A stretch of 64,000 bases of DNA from JAZDIU01 sp043804635 (lineage in GTDB: Bacteria; Chloroflexota; Dehalococcoidia; Dehalococcoidales; UBA2162). Positions 1 through 8,501 of this stretch are shown here, piece after piece. How positions within the stretch are numbered: the stretch's first letter is position 1; each line of letters begins with the position of its first letter. The DNA is taken from positions 27,034 to 91,033 of the forward strand of contig JAZDIU010000085.1 of the NCBI GenBank assembly GCA_043804635.1, in the 5' to 3' direction. Below the pieces are notes generated by a model. It had not been told where the DNA came from and did not search any database. It worked only from the letters and a program-made list of their open reading frames with translations. A program made the position numbers and the translations under genes.

Positions 1-1046
1 GTCTGGTGAGAGCGATGAGAAAGGATGAATTCGGCTATCCCAAGCCGTTATGGCAGGAAATAGCCGGTATGGGTTGGGCGGGTCTTCTCGTCCCCAAAGA
101 ATACGGGGGTGAAGGCGGTGATTTTCTGGATTTCGGAATACTTATTGAAGAGATGGGTCGGGTTTGCCTGCCGGGTCCTTTTTTTGCTTCGGCGGTCTGT
201 AGCGCCCTAATAATTTCCAAGGGTGGCAGCGAACAGCAAAAGCAGGAGCTTTTACCCAAAATAGCAGGTGGAGAGTCAATTACGGTCCTGGCTTTAACCG
301 AGGGTAATGCAGAGGTAGTTCCCTCTTCTATTAAGACAAAGGCTGCGAGAAGCGGTTCTGCGTATGCTATTAAAGGGGTTAAATTTCCGGTGTCTTTTGC
401 CAATACGGCTGACTATATTTTATGTGCCGCCCGGACTGGACGTAGTGCCAATGATATCTCCCTATTTCTTGTAAACTCGAATGAGCCTGGAGTTAAATGC
501 AGTCCGACGGATGTTGTCAGCGGAGATAAGCAGTTTAAAATCGAGTTTAATGGGGTGAAAGTAAGCGGGGATAATTTGGTGGGTGAGCTTAACCAGGGGT
601 GGGAGATTGTACAAAAAGTTTATCCCCAAATAGTTATTGCCAAATGTCTGGAGATGGTGGGCGGCGCCCAGAAAGTCTTGGAAATGACTTTAGCCTATTG
701 CTCAGCCCGCAAACAATTCGGGCATCTTATCGGTTCTTACCAGTCGATTCAGCATCACTGCGCCAATATGGTGCTCGCTATCGACGGTGCGAAATTCCTT
801 ACTTATCAAGCAGCCTGGATGCTGAGTAAGGGGTTACCCTGCGCTACCGAGGTAGCTATGGCTAAGTCCCGAATTAGCAAAGTGTACCGGGAGGTCACTT
901 TCTTATCGCATCAAATTCACGGGGCAGTGGCTTTCTGCGACGACCATGCTTTGCCTCTATATATCAGGCGGTCGATAGAAGCTGAAGAGATGTTCGGTAG
1001 CGTCGACAGCCAGCTTGAAACGGTTGCCCGGGGAATAGGTCTCTAG
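1..1046 (+). CDS. acyl-CoA dehydrogenase, 5' truncated by the window edge
   Basis: A flavin-dependent acyl-CoA dehydrogenase, which oxidises an acyl-CoA to the 2-enoyl-CoA and passes electrons to an electron-transfer flavoprotein. The frame is open to the left edge, so the real start lies upstream; the GTG at 6 and ATG at 15 are unlikely starts because family members run about 380 residues and only 346 are visible after position 6. Visible family features are the N-terminal helical stretch with GWAGLLVPKEYGG, the middle beta domain, and the C-terminal helical domain with RKQFGHLIGSYQSIQHH and the Gly-rich HQIHGAVAF segment. The zinc-ribbon gene follows after 9 bases, so the two may be cotranscribed. 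The acyl substrate cannot be read from sequence. Confidence 0.9.
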   Translation, partial: LVRAMRKDEFGYPKPLWQEIAGMGWAGLLVPKEYGGEGGDFLDFGILIEEMGRVCLPGPFFASAVCSALIISKGGSEQQKQELLPKIAGGESITVLALTEGNAEVVPSSIKTKAARSGSAYAIKGVKFPVSFANTADYILCAARTGRSANDISLFLVNSNEPGVKCSPTDVVSGDKQFKIEFNGVKVSGDNLVGELNQGWEIVQKVYPQIVIAKCLEMVGGAQKVLEMTLAYCSARKQFGHLIGSYQSIQHHCANMVLAIDGAKFLTYQAAWMLSKGLPCATEVAMAKSRISKVYREVTFLSHQIHGAVAFCDDHALPLYIRRSIEAEEMFGSVDSQLETVARGIGL

Positions 1047-1055
1047 GTTTATACG

Positions 1056-1751
1056 ATGAGTGTCGCCAGTCAGCTTTATGAGTTGCAGGAAATCGACCTA
1101 GAGCTTGAGACCAGCGAGCAAGCCAATAGTCAGCTTACCAGCCAGCTCGGGGAAAGTGAAGTACTAACCAACGCCCGGCAAAAACTTGCCCGGGAGCGTC
1201 AGCATCTTGAGGAACTGAAAAAAGAGCAGCGTTCTATAGAATGGGAAATAGATGATATTTCCGGCAAGCTGAAGGCAGGCGAAAAAGACCTGTATGGCGG
1301 GCGTATTACCAATTCCAAGGAGTTGGCTAGCTTACAGCACGAGATGAGCGGATTCAAAATCAGGCGGAGTCAACTGGAGGACAAGGAGCTGGCTCTGATG
1401 GAGCAGGTCGACATCGCCACAAAAGAGATTACTAAGCAGAATAAAGAAGTCGAGGCTCTGGAGGCCGAGGATGGCGAACAACATCAAAAGCTGAGGGCGG
1501 CACTTGAGCAAGTGAATATTGCCAAAGCCAGCCTCGAAAAGAGCCGCGAAGAACTGGTGGCTGATATCGACCCCCAGGCGCTGGCGGTCTATAACCAGCT
1601 TAAAAAGCAAAAGGGGACGGCGGTAGCAAAGGTGGAGCAGGGAATATGCCGAGGCTGCCGGATTTCTTTACCTCGTGGTGAGTTGCAGGCGGCAAGGGGC
1701 GAAGGACTGGTACGGTGCAACAGCTGCGGACGGATTCTATACCTGGCTTAA
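1056..1751 (+). CDS. coiled-coil protein with C-terminal C4 zinc ribbon (COG1579 type)
   Basis: This 231-residue protein is a long, charged, Glu/Lys/Gln-rich coiled coil (about residues 15-185) ending in a zinc ribbon with two CXXC pairs, C198/C201 and C221/C224. That architecture matches the COG1579 family, conserved across bacteria, with a proposed nucleic-acid or tethering role and no firm enzyme activity. It follows the acyl-CoA dehydrogenase and precedes an RNase HI-like gene. In many genomes this family neighbours RNase H, which supports the call. No strong Shine-Dalgarno is visible before the ATG at 1056. Confidence 0.85.
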   Translation: MSVASQLYELQEIDLELETSEQANSQLTSQLGESEVLTNARQKLARERQHLEELKKEQRSIEWEIDDISGKLKAGEKDLYGGRITNSKELASLQHEMSGFKIRRSQLEDKELALMEQVDIATKEITKQNKEVEALEAEDGEQHQKLRAALEQVNIAKASLEKSREELVADIDPQALAVYNQLKKQKGTAVAKVEQGICRGCRISLPRGELQAARGEGLVRCNSCGRILYLA

Positions 1752-1840
1752 ATCCGAAATCCGAAACAACTTTAGAGAACCATTCCGTTGAAAAACGGAA
1801 TCCAGAACAATATTATGAACAATTACGTTACTAATGATTC

Positions 1841-1875
1841 GTAAATCGTAAATCGTAAATCGTAAATCATAAATC
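1841..1875. repeat. five tandem copies of a 7-bp unit directly before an ATG
   Basis: The unit gtaaatc occurs four times, then once as ataaatc, and ends exactly at the ATG of the RNase HI-like gene. It fills the place where a Shine-Dalgarno would sit. Related AAATC-rich stretches occur after the Cu ATPase gene (about 35650-35680), so this belongs to an intergenic repeat family rather than being specific to this gene. Confidence 0.85.
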
Positions 1876-2289
1876 ATGAGATTAAGCAAGGTAATCATCA
1901 ATACCGATGGCGCCTGTTGGGGTAATCCGGGACCGGGCGCCGTAGGTGCTATCTTGAAAGATGCCCGGGGCAAGGTTGTTGCCTCCGTATCCCGGGCAAT
2001 CGGGCAGACGACCAATAACCAGGCAGAATATCGGGCGGTGATTGCCGCTCTGGAAACCGCCTTAGGACTTGGCGCTAGCATCATCGAGCTACGTTCTGAT
2101 TCGGAACTGCTGGTCAGGCAAATCGATGGGGAATATCGGGTGAAAAATGTGTCTCTCAAACCGCTGCATCAGCGGGTAAAAGACCTGCAGAAACAGTTCA
2201 GCAGCTTTACCATCAAGCATGTACCGGATGAAGAAAATAGCGAGGCTCATAATCTGGCGAGTAAAGCTCTAAAAAAGCACTCTCTATAA
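1876..2289 (+). CDS. RNase HI-like ribonuclease (reverse-transcriptase-like domain)
   Basis: A 137-residue RNase HI-fold protein, which would cut the RNA strand of RNA-DNA hybrids. The first three metal-binding acids are visible: D11 in NTDGA, E51 in NNQAEYRAV and D75 in RSDSELL. The fourth position, normally Asp in an A-D-x-L-A context, reads A-H-N-L-A, so H125 replaces it. The short form without a basic protrusion resembles archaeal-type and Sulfolobus-type RNase HI. The start is the only ATG in a sensible place, but the upstream 7-bp repeat leaves no normal ribosome binding site. Catalytic competence is likely but not certain because of H125. Confidence 0.85.
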   Translation: MRLSKVIINTDGACWGNPGPGAVGAILKDARGKVVASVSRAIGQTTNNQAEYRAVIAALETALGLGASIIELRSDSELLVRQIDGEYRVKNVSLKPLHQRVKDLQKQFSSFTIKHVPDEENSEAHNLASKALKKHSL

Positions 2290-2519
2290 ATCTATCCCGC
2301 AAAAGCCGAAATTCAGAAAGCTAAACGCTGACCGCCGATTGCTGACAGCTATGTTGTAAAAAGCGACAAGGTAAAGTTCACTCTTCATTGTGAAGAGTGC
2401 CTAAGTGGGTTATACTACTGCCGACCTGAATAAGTTAGCAGGGGGAAAACCAGTTTTGGATGCTACCTTTAACACCCGTTATATCATCTGTTGATGTTAA
2501 TAAATAGAGGGAGTGGAAA

Positions 2520-2735
2520 ATGGCTGAAAGCGAGCTAGTCAAAAAAATACACGAATTATATGAAACTAAATATCAAGGAATATCTAGCGATGAGATAGAG
2601 ATATATTTATTTGAGCAAAATCTGAAAGTGCTAGAGCAATTAGACAAAGAGACGAGAGCTCTAAACAGATATACAAAAGTTTTGATTGGTTTAACTTTTG
2701 TTTTGGCAGTATCGGAATTAGTCAGAATATTCTGA
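2520..2735 (+). CDS. small C-terminally anchored membrane protein, unknown
   Basis: I do not recognise this 71-residue protein. It has a charged helical region (residues 1-50, rich in Glu and Lys) and one hydrophobic segment near the C-terminus (about 52-69), so it should be tail-anchored with the bulk in the cytoplasm. A purine-rich GAGGGAG lies 7-8 bases before the ATG, and the reading frame has sensible codon use, which supports a real gene. It stands alone in about 800 bases of otherwise non-coding, repeat-bearing DNA, and its AT content is higher than that of its neighbours. Confidence 0.55.
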   Translation: MAESELVKKIHELYETKYQGISSDEIEIYLFEQNLKVLEQLDKETRALNRYTKVLIGLTFVLAVSELVRIF

Positions 2736-3085
2736 CCCTGAGGAAATGAATAATCGGAGAATGCCTAATGGCTAGGCAACGATTGAACTTTACCAGCGAC
2801 AAAATTTCCTTGACAAATATAGAACATAAGTACTATGATTTTTACTGCACAAATCTAGCACATTAAAAAGCTGTTTCCCCCGTGTGTTTTACATAACGCA
2901 CAAAACAACTAGAAGCTAAATCCCTTACAATTAGCCTCTAGTTGTTTCTTGGAAAAAGATTTTAGCTGTGAAAACGAATACAAATACGCTCGAATCAACC
3001 GGCTTCTACGTTGCTTTGTTTCAATTTTCGGGTCATTGTTTTATCGGACATTAGTAGTTGTAGTATTTGTAGTATTTCCTATTCG
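2736..3085. other. 350-base intergenic stretch with two dispersed repeats
   Basis: No convincing gene is present. The stretch holds one copy of the TTTACATAACGCA hairpin repeat (2887-2950) and, right after it, a segment (about 2970-3037) that recurs in inverted orientation at about 31235-31290, sharing GCTTTGTTTCAATTTT and AAACGAATA. The open frame that runs from 2949 to 3149 is explained by this repeat and overlaps the end of the MFS gene, so it was not called. Confidence 0.7.
2887..2950 (+). repeat. hairpin repeat family, copy 1 of 3
   Basis: A constant leader TTTACATAACGCAC is followed by an inverted repeat (AAACAACTAGAAGCTAA paired with TTAGCCTCTAGTTGTTT) and then TCTTGG. Copies 2 and 3 lie at 24631-24692 and 62582-62641 in the same orientation. 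The leader is better conserved than the loop, as expected for a mobile or structured element. It follows the 71-residue gene and could also end transcription there. Confidence 0.85.
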
Positions 3086-4294
3086 CTATTCTTTGACCAG
3101 CGTTACAATCCCAAGCATTGCCACGAAGGCAAGAGCGGCGCCCAGATAAAACGGTGCTGAAGGATTGACAGCGTCCCAGAGCCACCCGGCGATGAGGCTC
3201 GCCGGAAGAAGAGTCAGGCTAACCAGCCCGTGATAAATGCCGTATGCCGTGCCGCGTTTTTCTTCTCTAACCAGGTCGGCAACAAAAGCTCGGGCGACCC
3301 CTTCCACTACTCCATAGTAGATTCCATAGCCGGCAAAAAGCAGCCATATTTGCCAGAGGTTCGATGCCAGGGCGAACCCAAGATAGACCGCTGCGTAGAT
3401 GAACCAGCCTACAGCAATGACCCGTCTTCTGCCCAGCCGGTCTGAAAGTACACCCATCGGGAAAGAAGTGAGAGCGTAGGTAGCATTAAACAGGACCAGC
3501 ATCAATGTAACCTGAATCAGAGGTGCTTCCAGGTTCTGTGCCCTGAGTATGATAAAGAAATCGCTGGAGTTTCCTAGAGTAAAAATTCCCACGACTAACA
3601 GAAAGAGTTTAAACTTTCCATCCAAGCCAATGGCTCTGGTGGATTGAGGTGTTTTAGTGCCTTCGGCTGGCGAGTCTGCTTTTGCTTTCTCCCGGATAAA
3701 AATCAGTAGGACAGCTACGGCGAGTACTGCCGGAATTATCCCTATGATAATAAGCCATCGGTAGGTCTCCAGACCGAGCTTGAGCCCACCACCCTGGACT
3801 GTATATATGATTATGGCGGCGATGATTAAGCCGATAAGAGCACCGGTGGTGTCCATTGCCCGGTGCAAACCGAAGCCTCTCCCTCTTTTATTTTTGGGGA
3901 TGGAGTCGGCAATCAAGGCATCCCGCGGTGCCGAGCGGATACCTTTGCCAATACGGTCGCTTACCCTGATGGAAAGGACGATGCCCCAGTTAGTCGCCAG
4001 GTACATAAATGGTTTAGCCAGTGTGGAGAGACTGTAACCTAACACTGTCGGCAGCTTGCGCCTGTTAAGTTTGTCACTCAACCAACCGCTAACAATTCTA
4101 AAGCCGGCATCGATGCTATCGGAAAGACCACCGACTAGCCCAACGATAGTAGCTCCGGCTCCCAGCACGTTGGCTAGAAAGAGTGGGAGGAGGGTAAAAA
4201 TCATCTCACTACTAATGTCGGTGAGCAGGCTGGTTACGCCCAGGAGAAAGACATTAGGATGAAGCCCGAAGAATGTTTTCGGTGGTTCTTTCAT
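3086..4294 (-). CDS. MFS transporter, 12-TM
   Basis: A 402-residue major facilitator protein with about twelve hydrophobic segments and the two family loops, SDRIGKGIRSAPRDALIADS in the first half and SDRLGRRRVIAVGWF after helix 8. The RxGKGxRxxPRDA sequence places it in the group of MFS proteins related to fosmidomycin-resistance and tetracycline-type exporters. Its ATG overlaps the stop of the upstream MFS gene by four bases (ATGA), so the two are translationally coupled. The substrate is unknown. Confidence 0.88.
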   Translation of the reverse strand: MKEPPKTFFGLHPNVFLLGVTSLLTDISSEMIFTLLPLFLANVLGAGATIVGLVGGLSDSIDAGFRIVSGWLSDKLNRRKLPTVLGYSLSTLAKPFMYLATNWGIVLSIRVSDRIGKGIRSAPRDALIADSIPKNKRGRGFGLHRAMDTTGALIGLIIAAIIIYTVQGGGLKLGLETYRWLIIIGIIPAVLAVAVLLIFIREKAKADSPAEGTKTPQSTRAIGLDGKFKLFLLVVGIFTLGNSSDFFIILRAQNLEAPLIQVTLMLVLFNATYALTSFPMGVLSDRLGRRRVIAVGWFIYAAVYLGFALASNLWQIWLLFAGYGIYYGVVEGVARAFVADLVREEKRGTAYGIYHGLVSLTLLPASLIAGWLWDAVNPSAPFYLGAALAFVAMLGIVTLVKE

Positions 4295-5670
4295 CTGACT
4301 TTGCCTCTTCTAAGTGAGGCGAAGATTCCCACGAAGCAGAGGATGGCGAAGACAATAAATGCTACCTTCATACTTTTCAGAAAAAGGGGGTAATATTCAG
4401 GAGTAATCTGCACCCGTCCGACGAACAACGAAAAGAGGAACATAACGATTCCCAGGCTGAGCATTTGTCCGATAAGGCGCATCGTTCCCAGTGTAGCTGA
4501 AGCAACTCCGTATAGCTCTTTTCCGATTGAGCTCATTACGGCGTTGGTATTTGGCGATGAAAAGAACCCAAAACCGGTGCCAAGAACAACGAGGTCTGCG
4601 GCGATTACCGGTAAAGCTGTATCAGCTCCGAGAAAAGCAAGAAGAACCAAGCCGGCGGTGCTTAGTGCCATTCCAATCGAGGCGAGTACACTCGGCTCGA
4701 CCCTGTCCGAAAGCCGACCGGCCACAGGTGAAAGGATAGCCATCATCACAGGCTGAGACACTAAAATCAATCCGGCGGTCCTGGGTTCGAGGCCTCTTGC
4801 CTGCTGGAGGTAGAGACTTAGTAAAAAACCGGCAGCAAAGGTTGCACTATAATTAAGAAGCGCCGATAGGTTAGAAAAAGTAAATGCGGTATTGTTTTTG
4901 AAGAGAGCCACTCTGAAAACAGGATGGCTTACTCGCGTCTCCCACCACAAAAAGATAATTAGTCCCAAAACACCGGCTGCTATCAGCCATAATGCTCTCA
5001 ATGCGGGCAGTTCCGATAGGCCGTACATAAATACCGTTAGAGATAGCCCGTAAATAATAGAACCGGCAAGGTCGAATTTCTCTCCCTTCGCCTCAGCCCA
5101 CTCCCCTTTAAGTTTCCAGCGGATAATCAGAATGATTGCCAGCCCTAATGGGACCGTCGCCCAGAATATGCTCCTCCACCCAAATTGCTGCACCAAGAGT
5201 CCACCTAGAGGAGGTCCCAGGGAAAGTCCCAGGTACACGGTAGAGGCGCTTATTCCCAGTGCCTTGCCCCTTTCTTTCGGGGGATAAACCGAGATTAGGA
5301 TGGCGACGCCGGTGCTGAATATCATAGAAATCCCGATTCCTTGTACGACCCGCAGTGAAATCAAAATCATAGCTGAAGGGGCAAATGAGATGAGCAGCGA
5401 TGAGATAGTGTAAATTATTGTGCCCCAGGTGAATATTTTCTTCCGGCCGTAGATATCAGCCAGCCGGCCGAAGGGCAGAAGAAAAACCGCCGCTGTCAGA
5501 ATAAAGACGGTCGCTACCCAGCCTAGCAAAATGGCATCCATGGAAAACTCTCTGCCGATAGCGGGTAGTGCGATGTTGGTGGAGGCACTAATAAACGGGG
5601 TAATAAAAGAAGATAAGGCGGCTACAAAAAGTGCCGCAGTTTTACTGACGGGGTTGCTGGTTTGGCTCAA
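4291..5670 (-). CDS. MFS drug-efflux transporter, EmrB/QacA type, 14-TM
   Basis: A 459-residue MFS protein of the DHA2 class. It shows the N-terminal helix 1 sequence with NIALPAIGREF, motif A as GRLADIYGRKKIF, and a helix 5 motif C region with LGISASTVYLGLSLGPPLGG. About fourteen membrane segments can be counted. It is the first gene of a two-gene minus-strand unit with the 402-residue MFS gene. These proteins expel hydrophobic compounds using the proton gradient. The specific substrate cannot be deduced and no regulator gene is adjacent. Confidence 0.88.
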   Translation of the reverse strand: MSQTSNPVSKTAALFVAALSSFITPFISASTNIALPAIGREFSMDAILLGWVATVFILTAAVFLLPFGRLADIYGRKKIFTWGTIIYTISSLLISFAPSAMILISLRVVQGIGISMIFSTGVAILISVYPPKERGKALGISASTVYLGLSLGPPLGGLLVQQFGWRSIFWATVPLGLAIILIIRWKLKGEWAEAKGEKFDLAGSIIYGLSLTVFMYGLSELPALRALWLIAAGVLGLIIFLWWETRVSHPVFRVALFKNNTAFTFSNLSALLNYSATFAAGFLLSLYLQQARGLEPRTAGLILVSQPVMMAILSPVAGRLSDRVEPSVLASIGMALSTAGLVLLAFLGADTALPVIAADLVVLGTGFGFFSSPNTNAVMSSIGKELYGVASATLGTMRLIGQMLSLGIVMFLFSLFVGRVQITPEYYPLFLKSMKVAFIVFAILCFVGIFASLRRGKVR

Positions 5671-5818
5671 TTATGACCTCAGATGAAGGTAAGACAATGA
5701 AGTATTATATCACTTTTAGAGTCGAATCTTAAGTCTGAAAAATGCAGAATCACAGCTTAGTCAAAAGATAGATTCTAACCTGCTCCGGCAATAACAGTAG
5801 AAAGAGGTTGCTTTAGTG

Positions 5819-6466
5819 CTACCGTTTCTTGGGCAGGATAACCACCCGGCGTGATTCGCCCTCTCCGGTGCTTTCCGTATAGACGTCGGGATTGTTCGCC
5901 AGAGCGAGGTGAATGACGCGCCTTTCATTAGACGGCATTGCCTCGAGAGTAAACGACGTTCCTCTGGATTTCACCTGGTCGGCGAGACGAAGGGCAAGGT
6001 TTTCTAACGCCTGATACCGGCGCTGCTTATAACCTTCGATGTCAATTACTACAGGCACTTGCATCTTAGTCTGGTGACTCAAAATGAGCCGGGCGATGTA
6101 CTGAAGAGAAGCGAGTCCCTGTCCTCGTCGTCCTATTAGGATACCCAGATCGTCGCCTTTGATGTTAACAGTAACCGGAACATCACCAGTCGATGGCCCG
6201 GCTTCAACCGTCCCGCTGACATCCATCAGCTTCAGTAGAGTTTCCAAAATTTCTTTCGCCTTTCCAGCGATATCGCCCTGTTCTTTCGGCAGGGTCTTTC
6301 GTTCCACTCTGACCACAGCTTCTTCACCGCCTAGGCCCAAAAAACCGCCGGACTTGCCCTCTTTGATAACCGTGATGTTTACTTCTTCCTTGCTGACACC
6401 CAGTTCGTCCAGGGCACGCTTGGTGGCTTCTTCAACGGTTTTTCCGCTCGCTTCCAGATTTTCCAT
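5819..6466 (-). CDS. khpB: Jag/KhpB RNA-binding protein (Jag-N, KH, R3H)
   Basis: This 215-residue protein has the Jag N-terminal domain (residues 1-55, with AVVRVERK at its end), a KH domain with the GXXG loop in IGRRGQGLASLQYIARL (about residues 110-130), and a C-terminal R3H domain with NERRVIHLALANN. KhpB binds RNA and in Gram-positive bacteria influences cell elongation and division. It is the last gene of the ribosomal-protein/yidC cluster, 45 bases after yidC, its usual partner. A long stretch between Jag-N and KH is hydrophilic. Confidence 0.95.
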   Translation of the reverse strand: MENLEASGKTVEEATKRALDELGVSKEEVNITVIKEGKSGGFLGLGGEEAVVRVERKTLPKEQGDIAGKAKEILETLLKLMDVSGTVEAGPSTGDVPVTVNIKGDDLGILIGRRGQGLASLQYIARLILSHQTKMQVPVVIDIEGYKQRRYQALENLALRLADQVKSRGTSFTLEAMPSNERRVIHLALANNPDVYTESTGEGESRRVVILPKKR

Positions 6467-6511
6467 AGATTCCCCCTATTTAGGACGGCACCTGATTGTG
6501 AAGGAAGGTAG

Positions 6512-7294
6512 TTAGCGAGATGCCGGTCCCTTAATTTTCTTCTGACCGCCGGTCTTTTGTCCAAATGACGGCAGTTTCAATCCACCCCATCCCGTAACGA
6601 AATATTGCATAACGATACTGATAATATTAGAAATTACCCAGTAAAGAGCTAAACCGCTCGGAAATTGTAAGGTAAGATATGCAAACATTAATGGCATTAT
6701 CCAGAGCATCATCTGTGCCTGCTGTTGCTGCCTGGGGTCGGCGTTGGGTAGCATTGTCATTTTCTGCTGTATCCACATAGTGACCCCAACCAGAATAGGC
6801 AGAATTAGCCAGGCGTCGGGCATAGCTAAATCTAACCATAGGAATTTTCCATCCAGAGGAACTGTGGAAAAGACCAGCGACCACGAGGAGTAAAGGTGGC
6901 GGGAAAGGTTCAGAAAATCCTCTGGTGCTATGGCTGAAACGCGAATAATTGCCTGGTACAGGGCTATCCAGATTGGCATCTGAATTATCATCGGCCCCAG
7001 ACAGCCGGTCGGGCTCATTCCGGCTTCCTTATATAGCCGCATCTGCTCACGGGCTAGCTGTTGTTTATCCCGGCCGTACTTCTTCTGAAGTTCAGCCATC
7101 TTAGGCTGGATTGATTGCATAGCCTTGGATGATTGAAGTTGCTTAAACGTAAGGGGATACATTAAAGCCCGGATGACAATGGTGAGAACAATGATGGCTA
7201 AGCCGAAGTTGCTCCACAAATAATGGGAAACAACGATAAGGACGTTTATCAGCGGAGAGAGAATAATTAAGTCCCAGATTTCTCCGATTCCCAA
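6512..7294 (-). CDS. yidC: membrane protein insertase YidC/Oxa1
   Basis: A 260-residue YidC/Oxa1-type insertase that helps single- and multi-span proteins enter the cytoplasmic membrane. The conserved core includes the first core helix (LAIIVLTIVIRALMYPLTFK) with the buried Arg, a cytoplasmic helical hairpin rich in Lys and Gln, and the MSPTGCLGPMIIQMPIWIAL segment. The size fits the short form without the large periplasmic domain of Proteobacteria. It sits between the PQQ lipoprotein gene (45 bases upstream) and khpB. Confidence 0.96.
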   Translation of the reverse strand: MGIGEIWDLIILSPLINVLIVVSHYLWSNFGLAIIVLTIVIRALMYPLTFKQLQSSKAMQSIQPKMAELQKKYGRDKQQLAREQMRLYKEAGMSPTGCLGPMIIQMPIWIALYQAIIRVSAIAPEDFLNLSRHLYSSWSLVFSTVPLDGKFLWLDLAMPDAWLILPILVGVTMWIQQKMTMLPNADPRQQQQAQMMLWIMPLMFAYLTLQFPSGLALYWVISNIISIVMQYFVTGWGGLKLPSFGQKTGGQKKIKGPASR

Positions 7295-7339
7295 GCTCTT
7301 ACCTCACTTACTACTTAATATGGTTAAATCACAGGAAAA

Positions 7340-8473
7340 TTACTTGAGGGCAAATTCTTTTATCGCCCCCGACACAGCATCCACCGCATAGAGCGTATCT
7401 TTAGCCGTATGAACGTAGACAGTATTACCACCTACTCCAAGCGCAGCGAAAATTTGTCCCCCCGGATTAGCTAGCTGCTTCTTCTCATTACCAATAATGT
7501 TCAAACCGTAAACGAATCCGGCTTCGGTAGCCACCACGACCCGATTGCCGGCGACAACGGGTGAAGAGCTGATGGGGCTGCTCAAGTCAAACTCACCGAG
7601 CTTAGTCCCGTTTTCAGCGTTCAGGACATAGACTCTGCCATCGAGATTTGCAGCATAAATGGCGCCATCGAAAACCACCGGTTTAGCCCAGAACCAGTTT
7701 TCCGCTTTGAATTTCCATTTAAGACTGCCGTCAGCGGCATTAACCGCATAGAAATTACGGTCGAAAGAGCCGATGTAGACCGTGCCGTTATAGACGAGAG
7801 GCGTTGCCACATTGGCGCCTTCGGTCTTGAATTCCCATTTTTTACTGCCGTCAGCAGTATTTAGCGCGTAAAGTTTATCGTTAAAAGAGCCGATATACAG
7901 GGTGTTGCTATCGATAGCCGGCGTAGACCAAATCTTATCTCTGGCATCGAAGACCCATTCCTCGTAGCCGTCCGCTACGGTCAGGGCGTACACTTTTCCG
8001 CCGGTAGTCCCGAAATATAATTTGTCCTGAGCGATAACCGGACTGCCGATTATGGCTCCCAGCAGGCTGTTTTGGCGGGGGTAGACCCACTTCGGTTCGT
8101 CCCGGCCCACATGGAAAGCGTGAATCATACCGCGCTCGCCGCCTCCGATGCGGAAGTAGCTGCCGATGTAGACCAGATTATCGCTCACCGCCGGAGAGCC
8201 ATAAATAGCTAAATTGGGCGATGATGATGCACAACCGAAGCCCCCAGACGTCTTTTCGGAGGTTGTTACCCCCACTACCCACGAACGGCTTCCCTGCATA
8301 TCGAAAGCAACGAGACGGCTGTCCATAGAACCGATAAACAGCTTATCGCCGGATACTGTTCCGCCAGACCATCCCCTGGGTACAGCGCCGGTATTTGCAC
8401 AACCCACCACACTTATCCCAACCAGCATCACGGCAACCAGTAGAAGCAATATCCAGTTAAACTTCTTCTTCAA
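7340..8473 (-). CDS. PQQ-like beta-propeller lipoprotein (BamB-like repeats)
   Basis: A 377-residue predicted lipoprotein: an N-terminal MKKK, a hydrophobic stretch and a lipobox ending at C25 (VVGC). The rest consists of seven or so 35-45-residue beta-propeller blades with the signature pattern VYIGSFDxxFYAVNAADGSLKWKF repeated with variation. Such propellers act as interaction scaffolds on the outer face of the membrane. It lies between yidD and yidC in the same direction and with short gaps, so it is probably cotranscribed with the insertase. A role in membrane-protein quality control is inference from position only. Confidence 0.88.
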   Translation of the reverse strand: MKKKFNWILLLLVAVMLVGISVVGCANTGAVPRGWSGGTVSGDKLFIGSMDSRLVAFDMQGSRSWVVGVTTSEKTSGGFGCASSSPNLAIYGSPAVSDNLVYIGSYFRIGGGERGMIHAFHVGRDEPKWVYPRQNSLLGAIIGSPVIAQDKLYFGTTGGKVYALTVADGYEEWVFDARDKIWSTPAIDSNTLYIGSFNDKLYALNTADGSKKWEFKTEGANVATPLVYNGTVYIGSFDRNFYAVNAADGSLKWKFKAENWFWAKPVVFDGAIYAANLDGRVYVLNAENGTKLGEFDLSSPISSSPVVAGNRVVVATEAGFVYGLNIIGNEKKQLANPGGQIFAALGVGGNTVYVHTAKDTLYAVDAVSGAIKEFALK

Positions 8474-8501
8474 TTATCGATTTACTCCAGCAAGAATATA
8501 T

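Noticed and set aside
2949..3149. 66-residue plus-strand frame
   Set aside because: It lies on a dispersed repeat, overlaps the end of the MFS gene and has no ribosome binding site.
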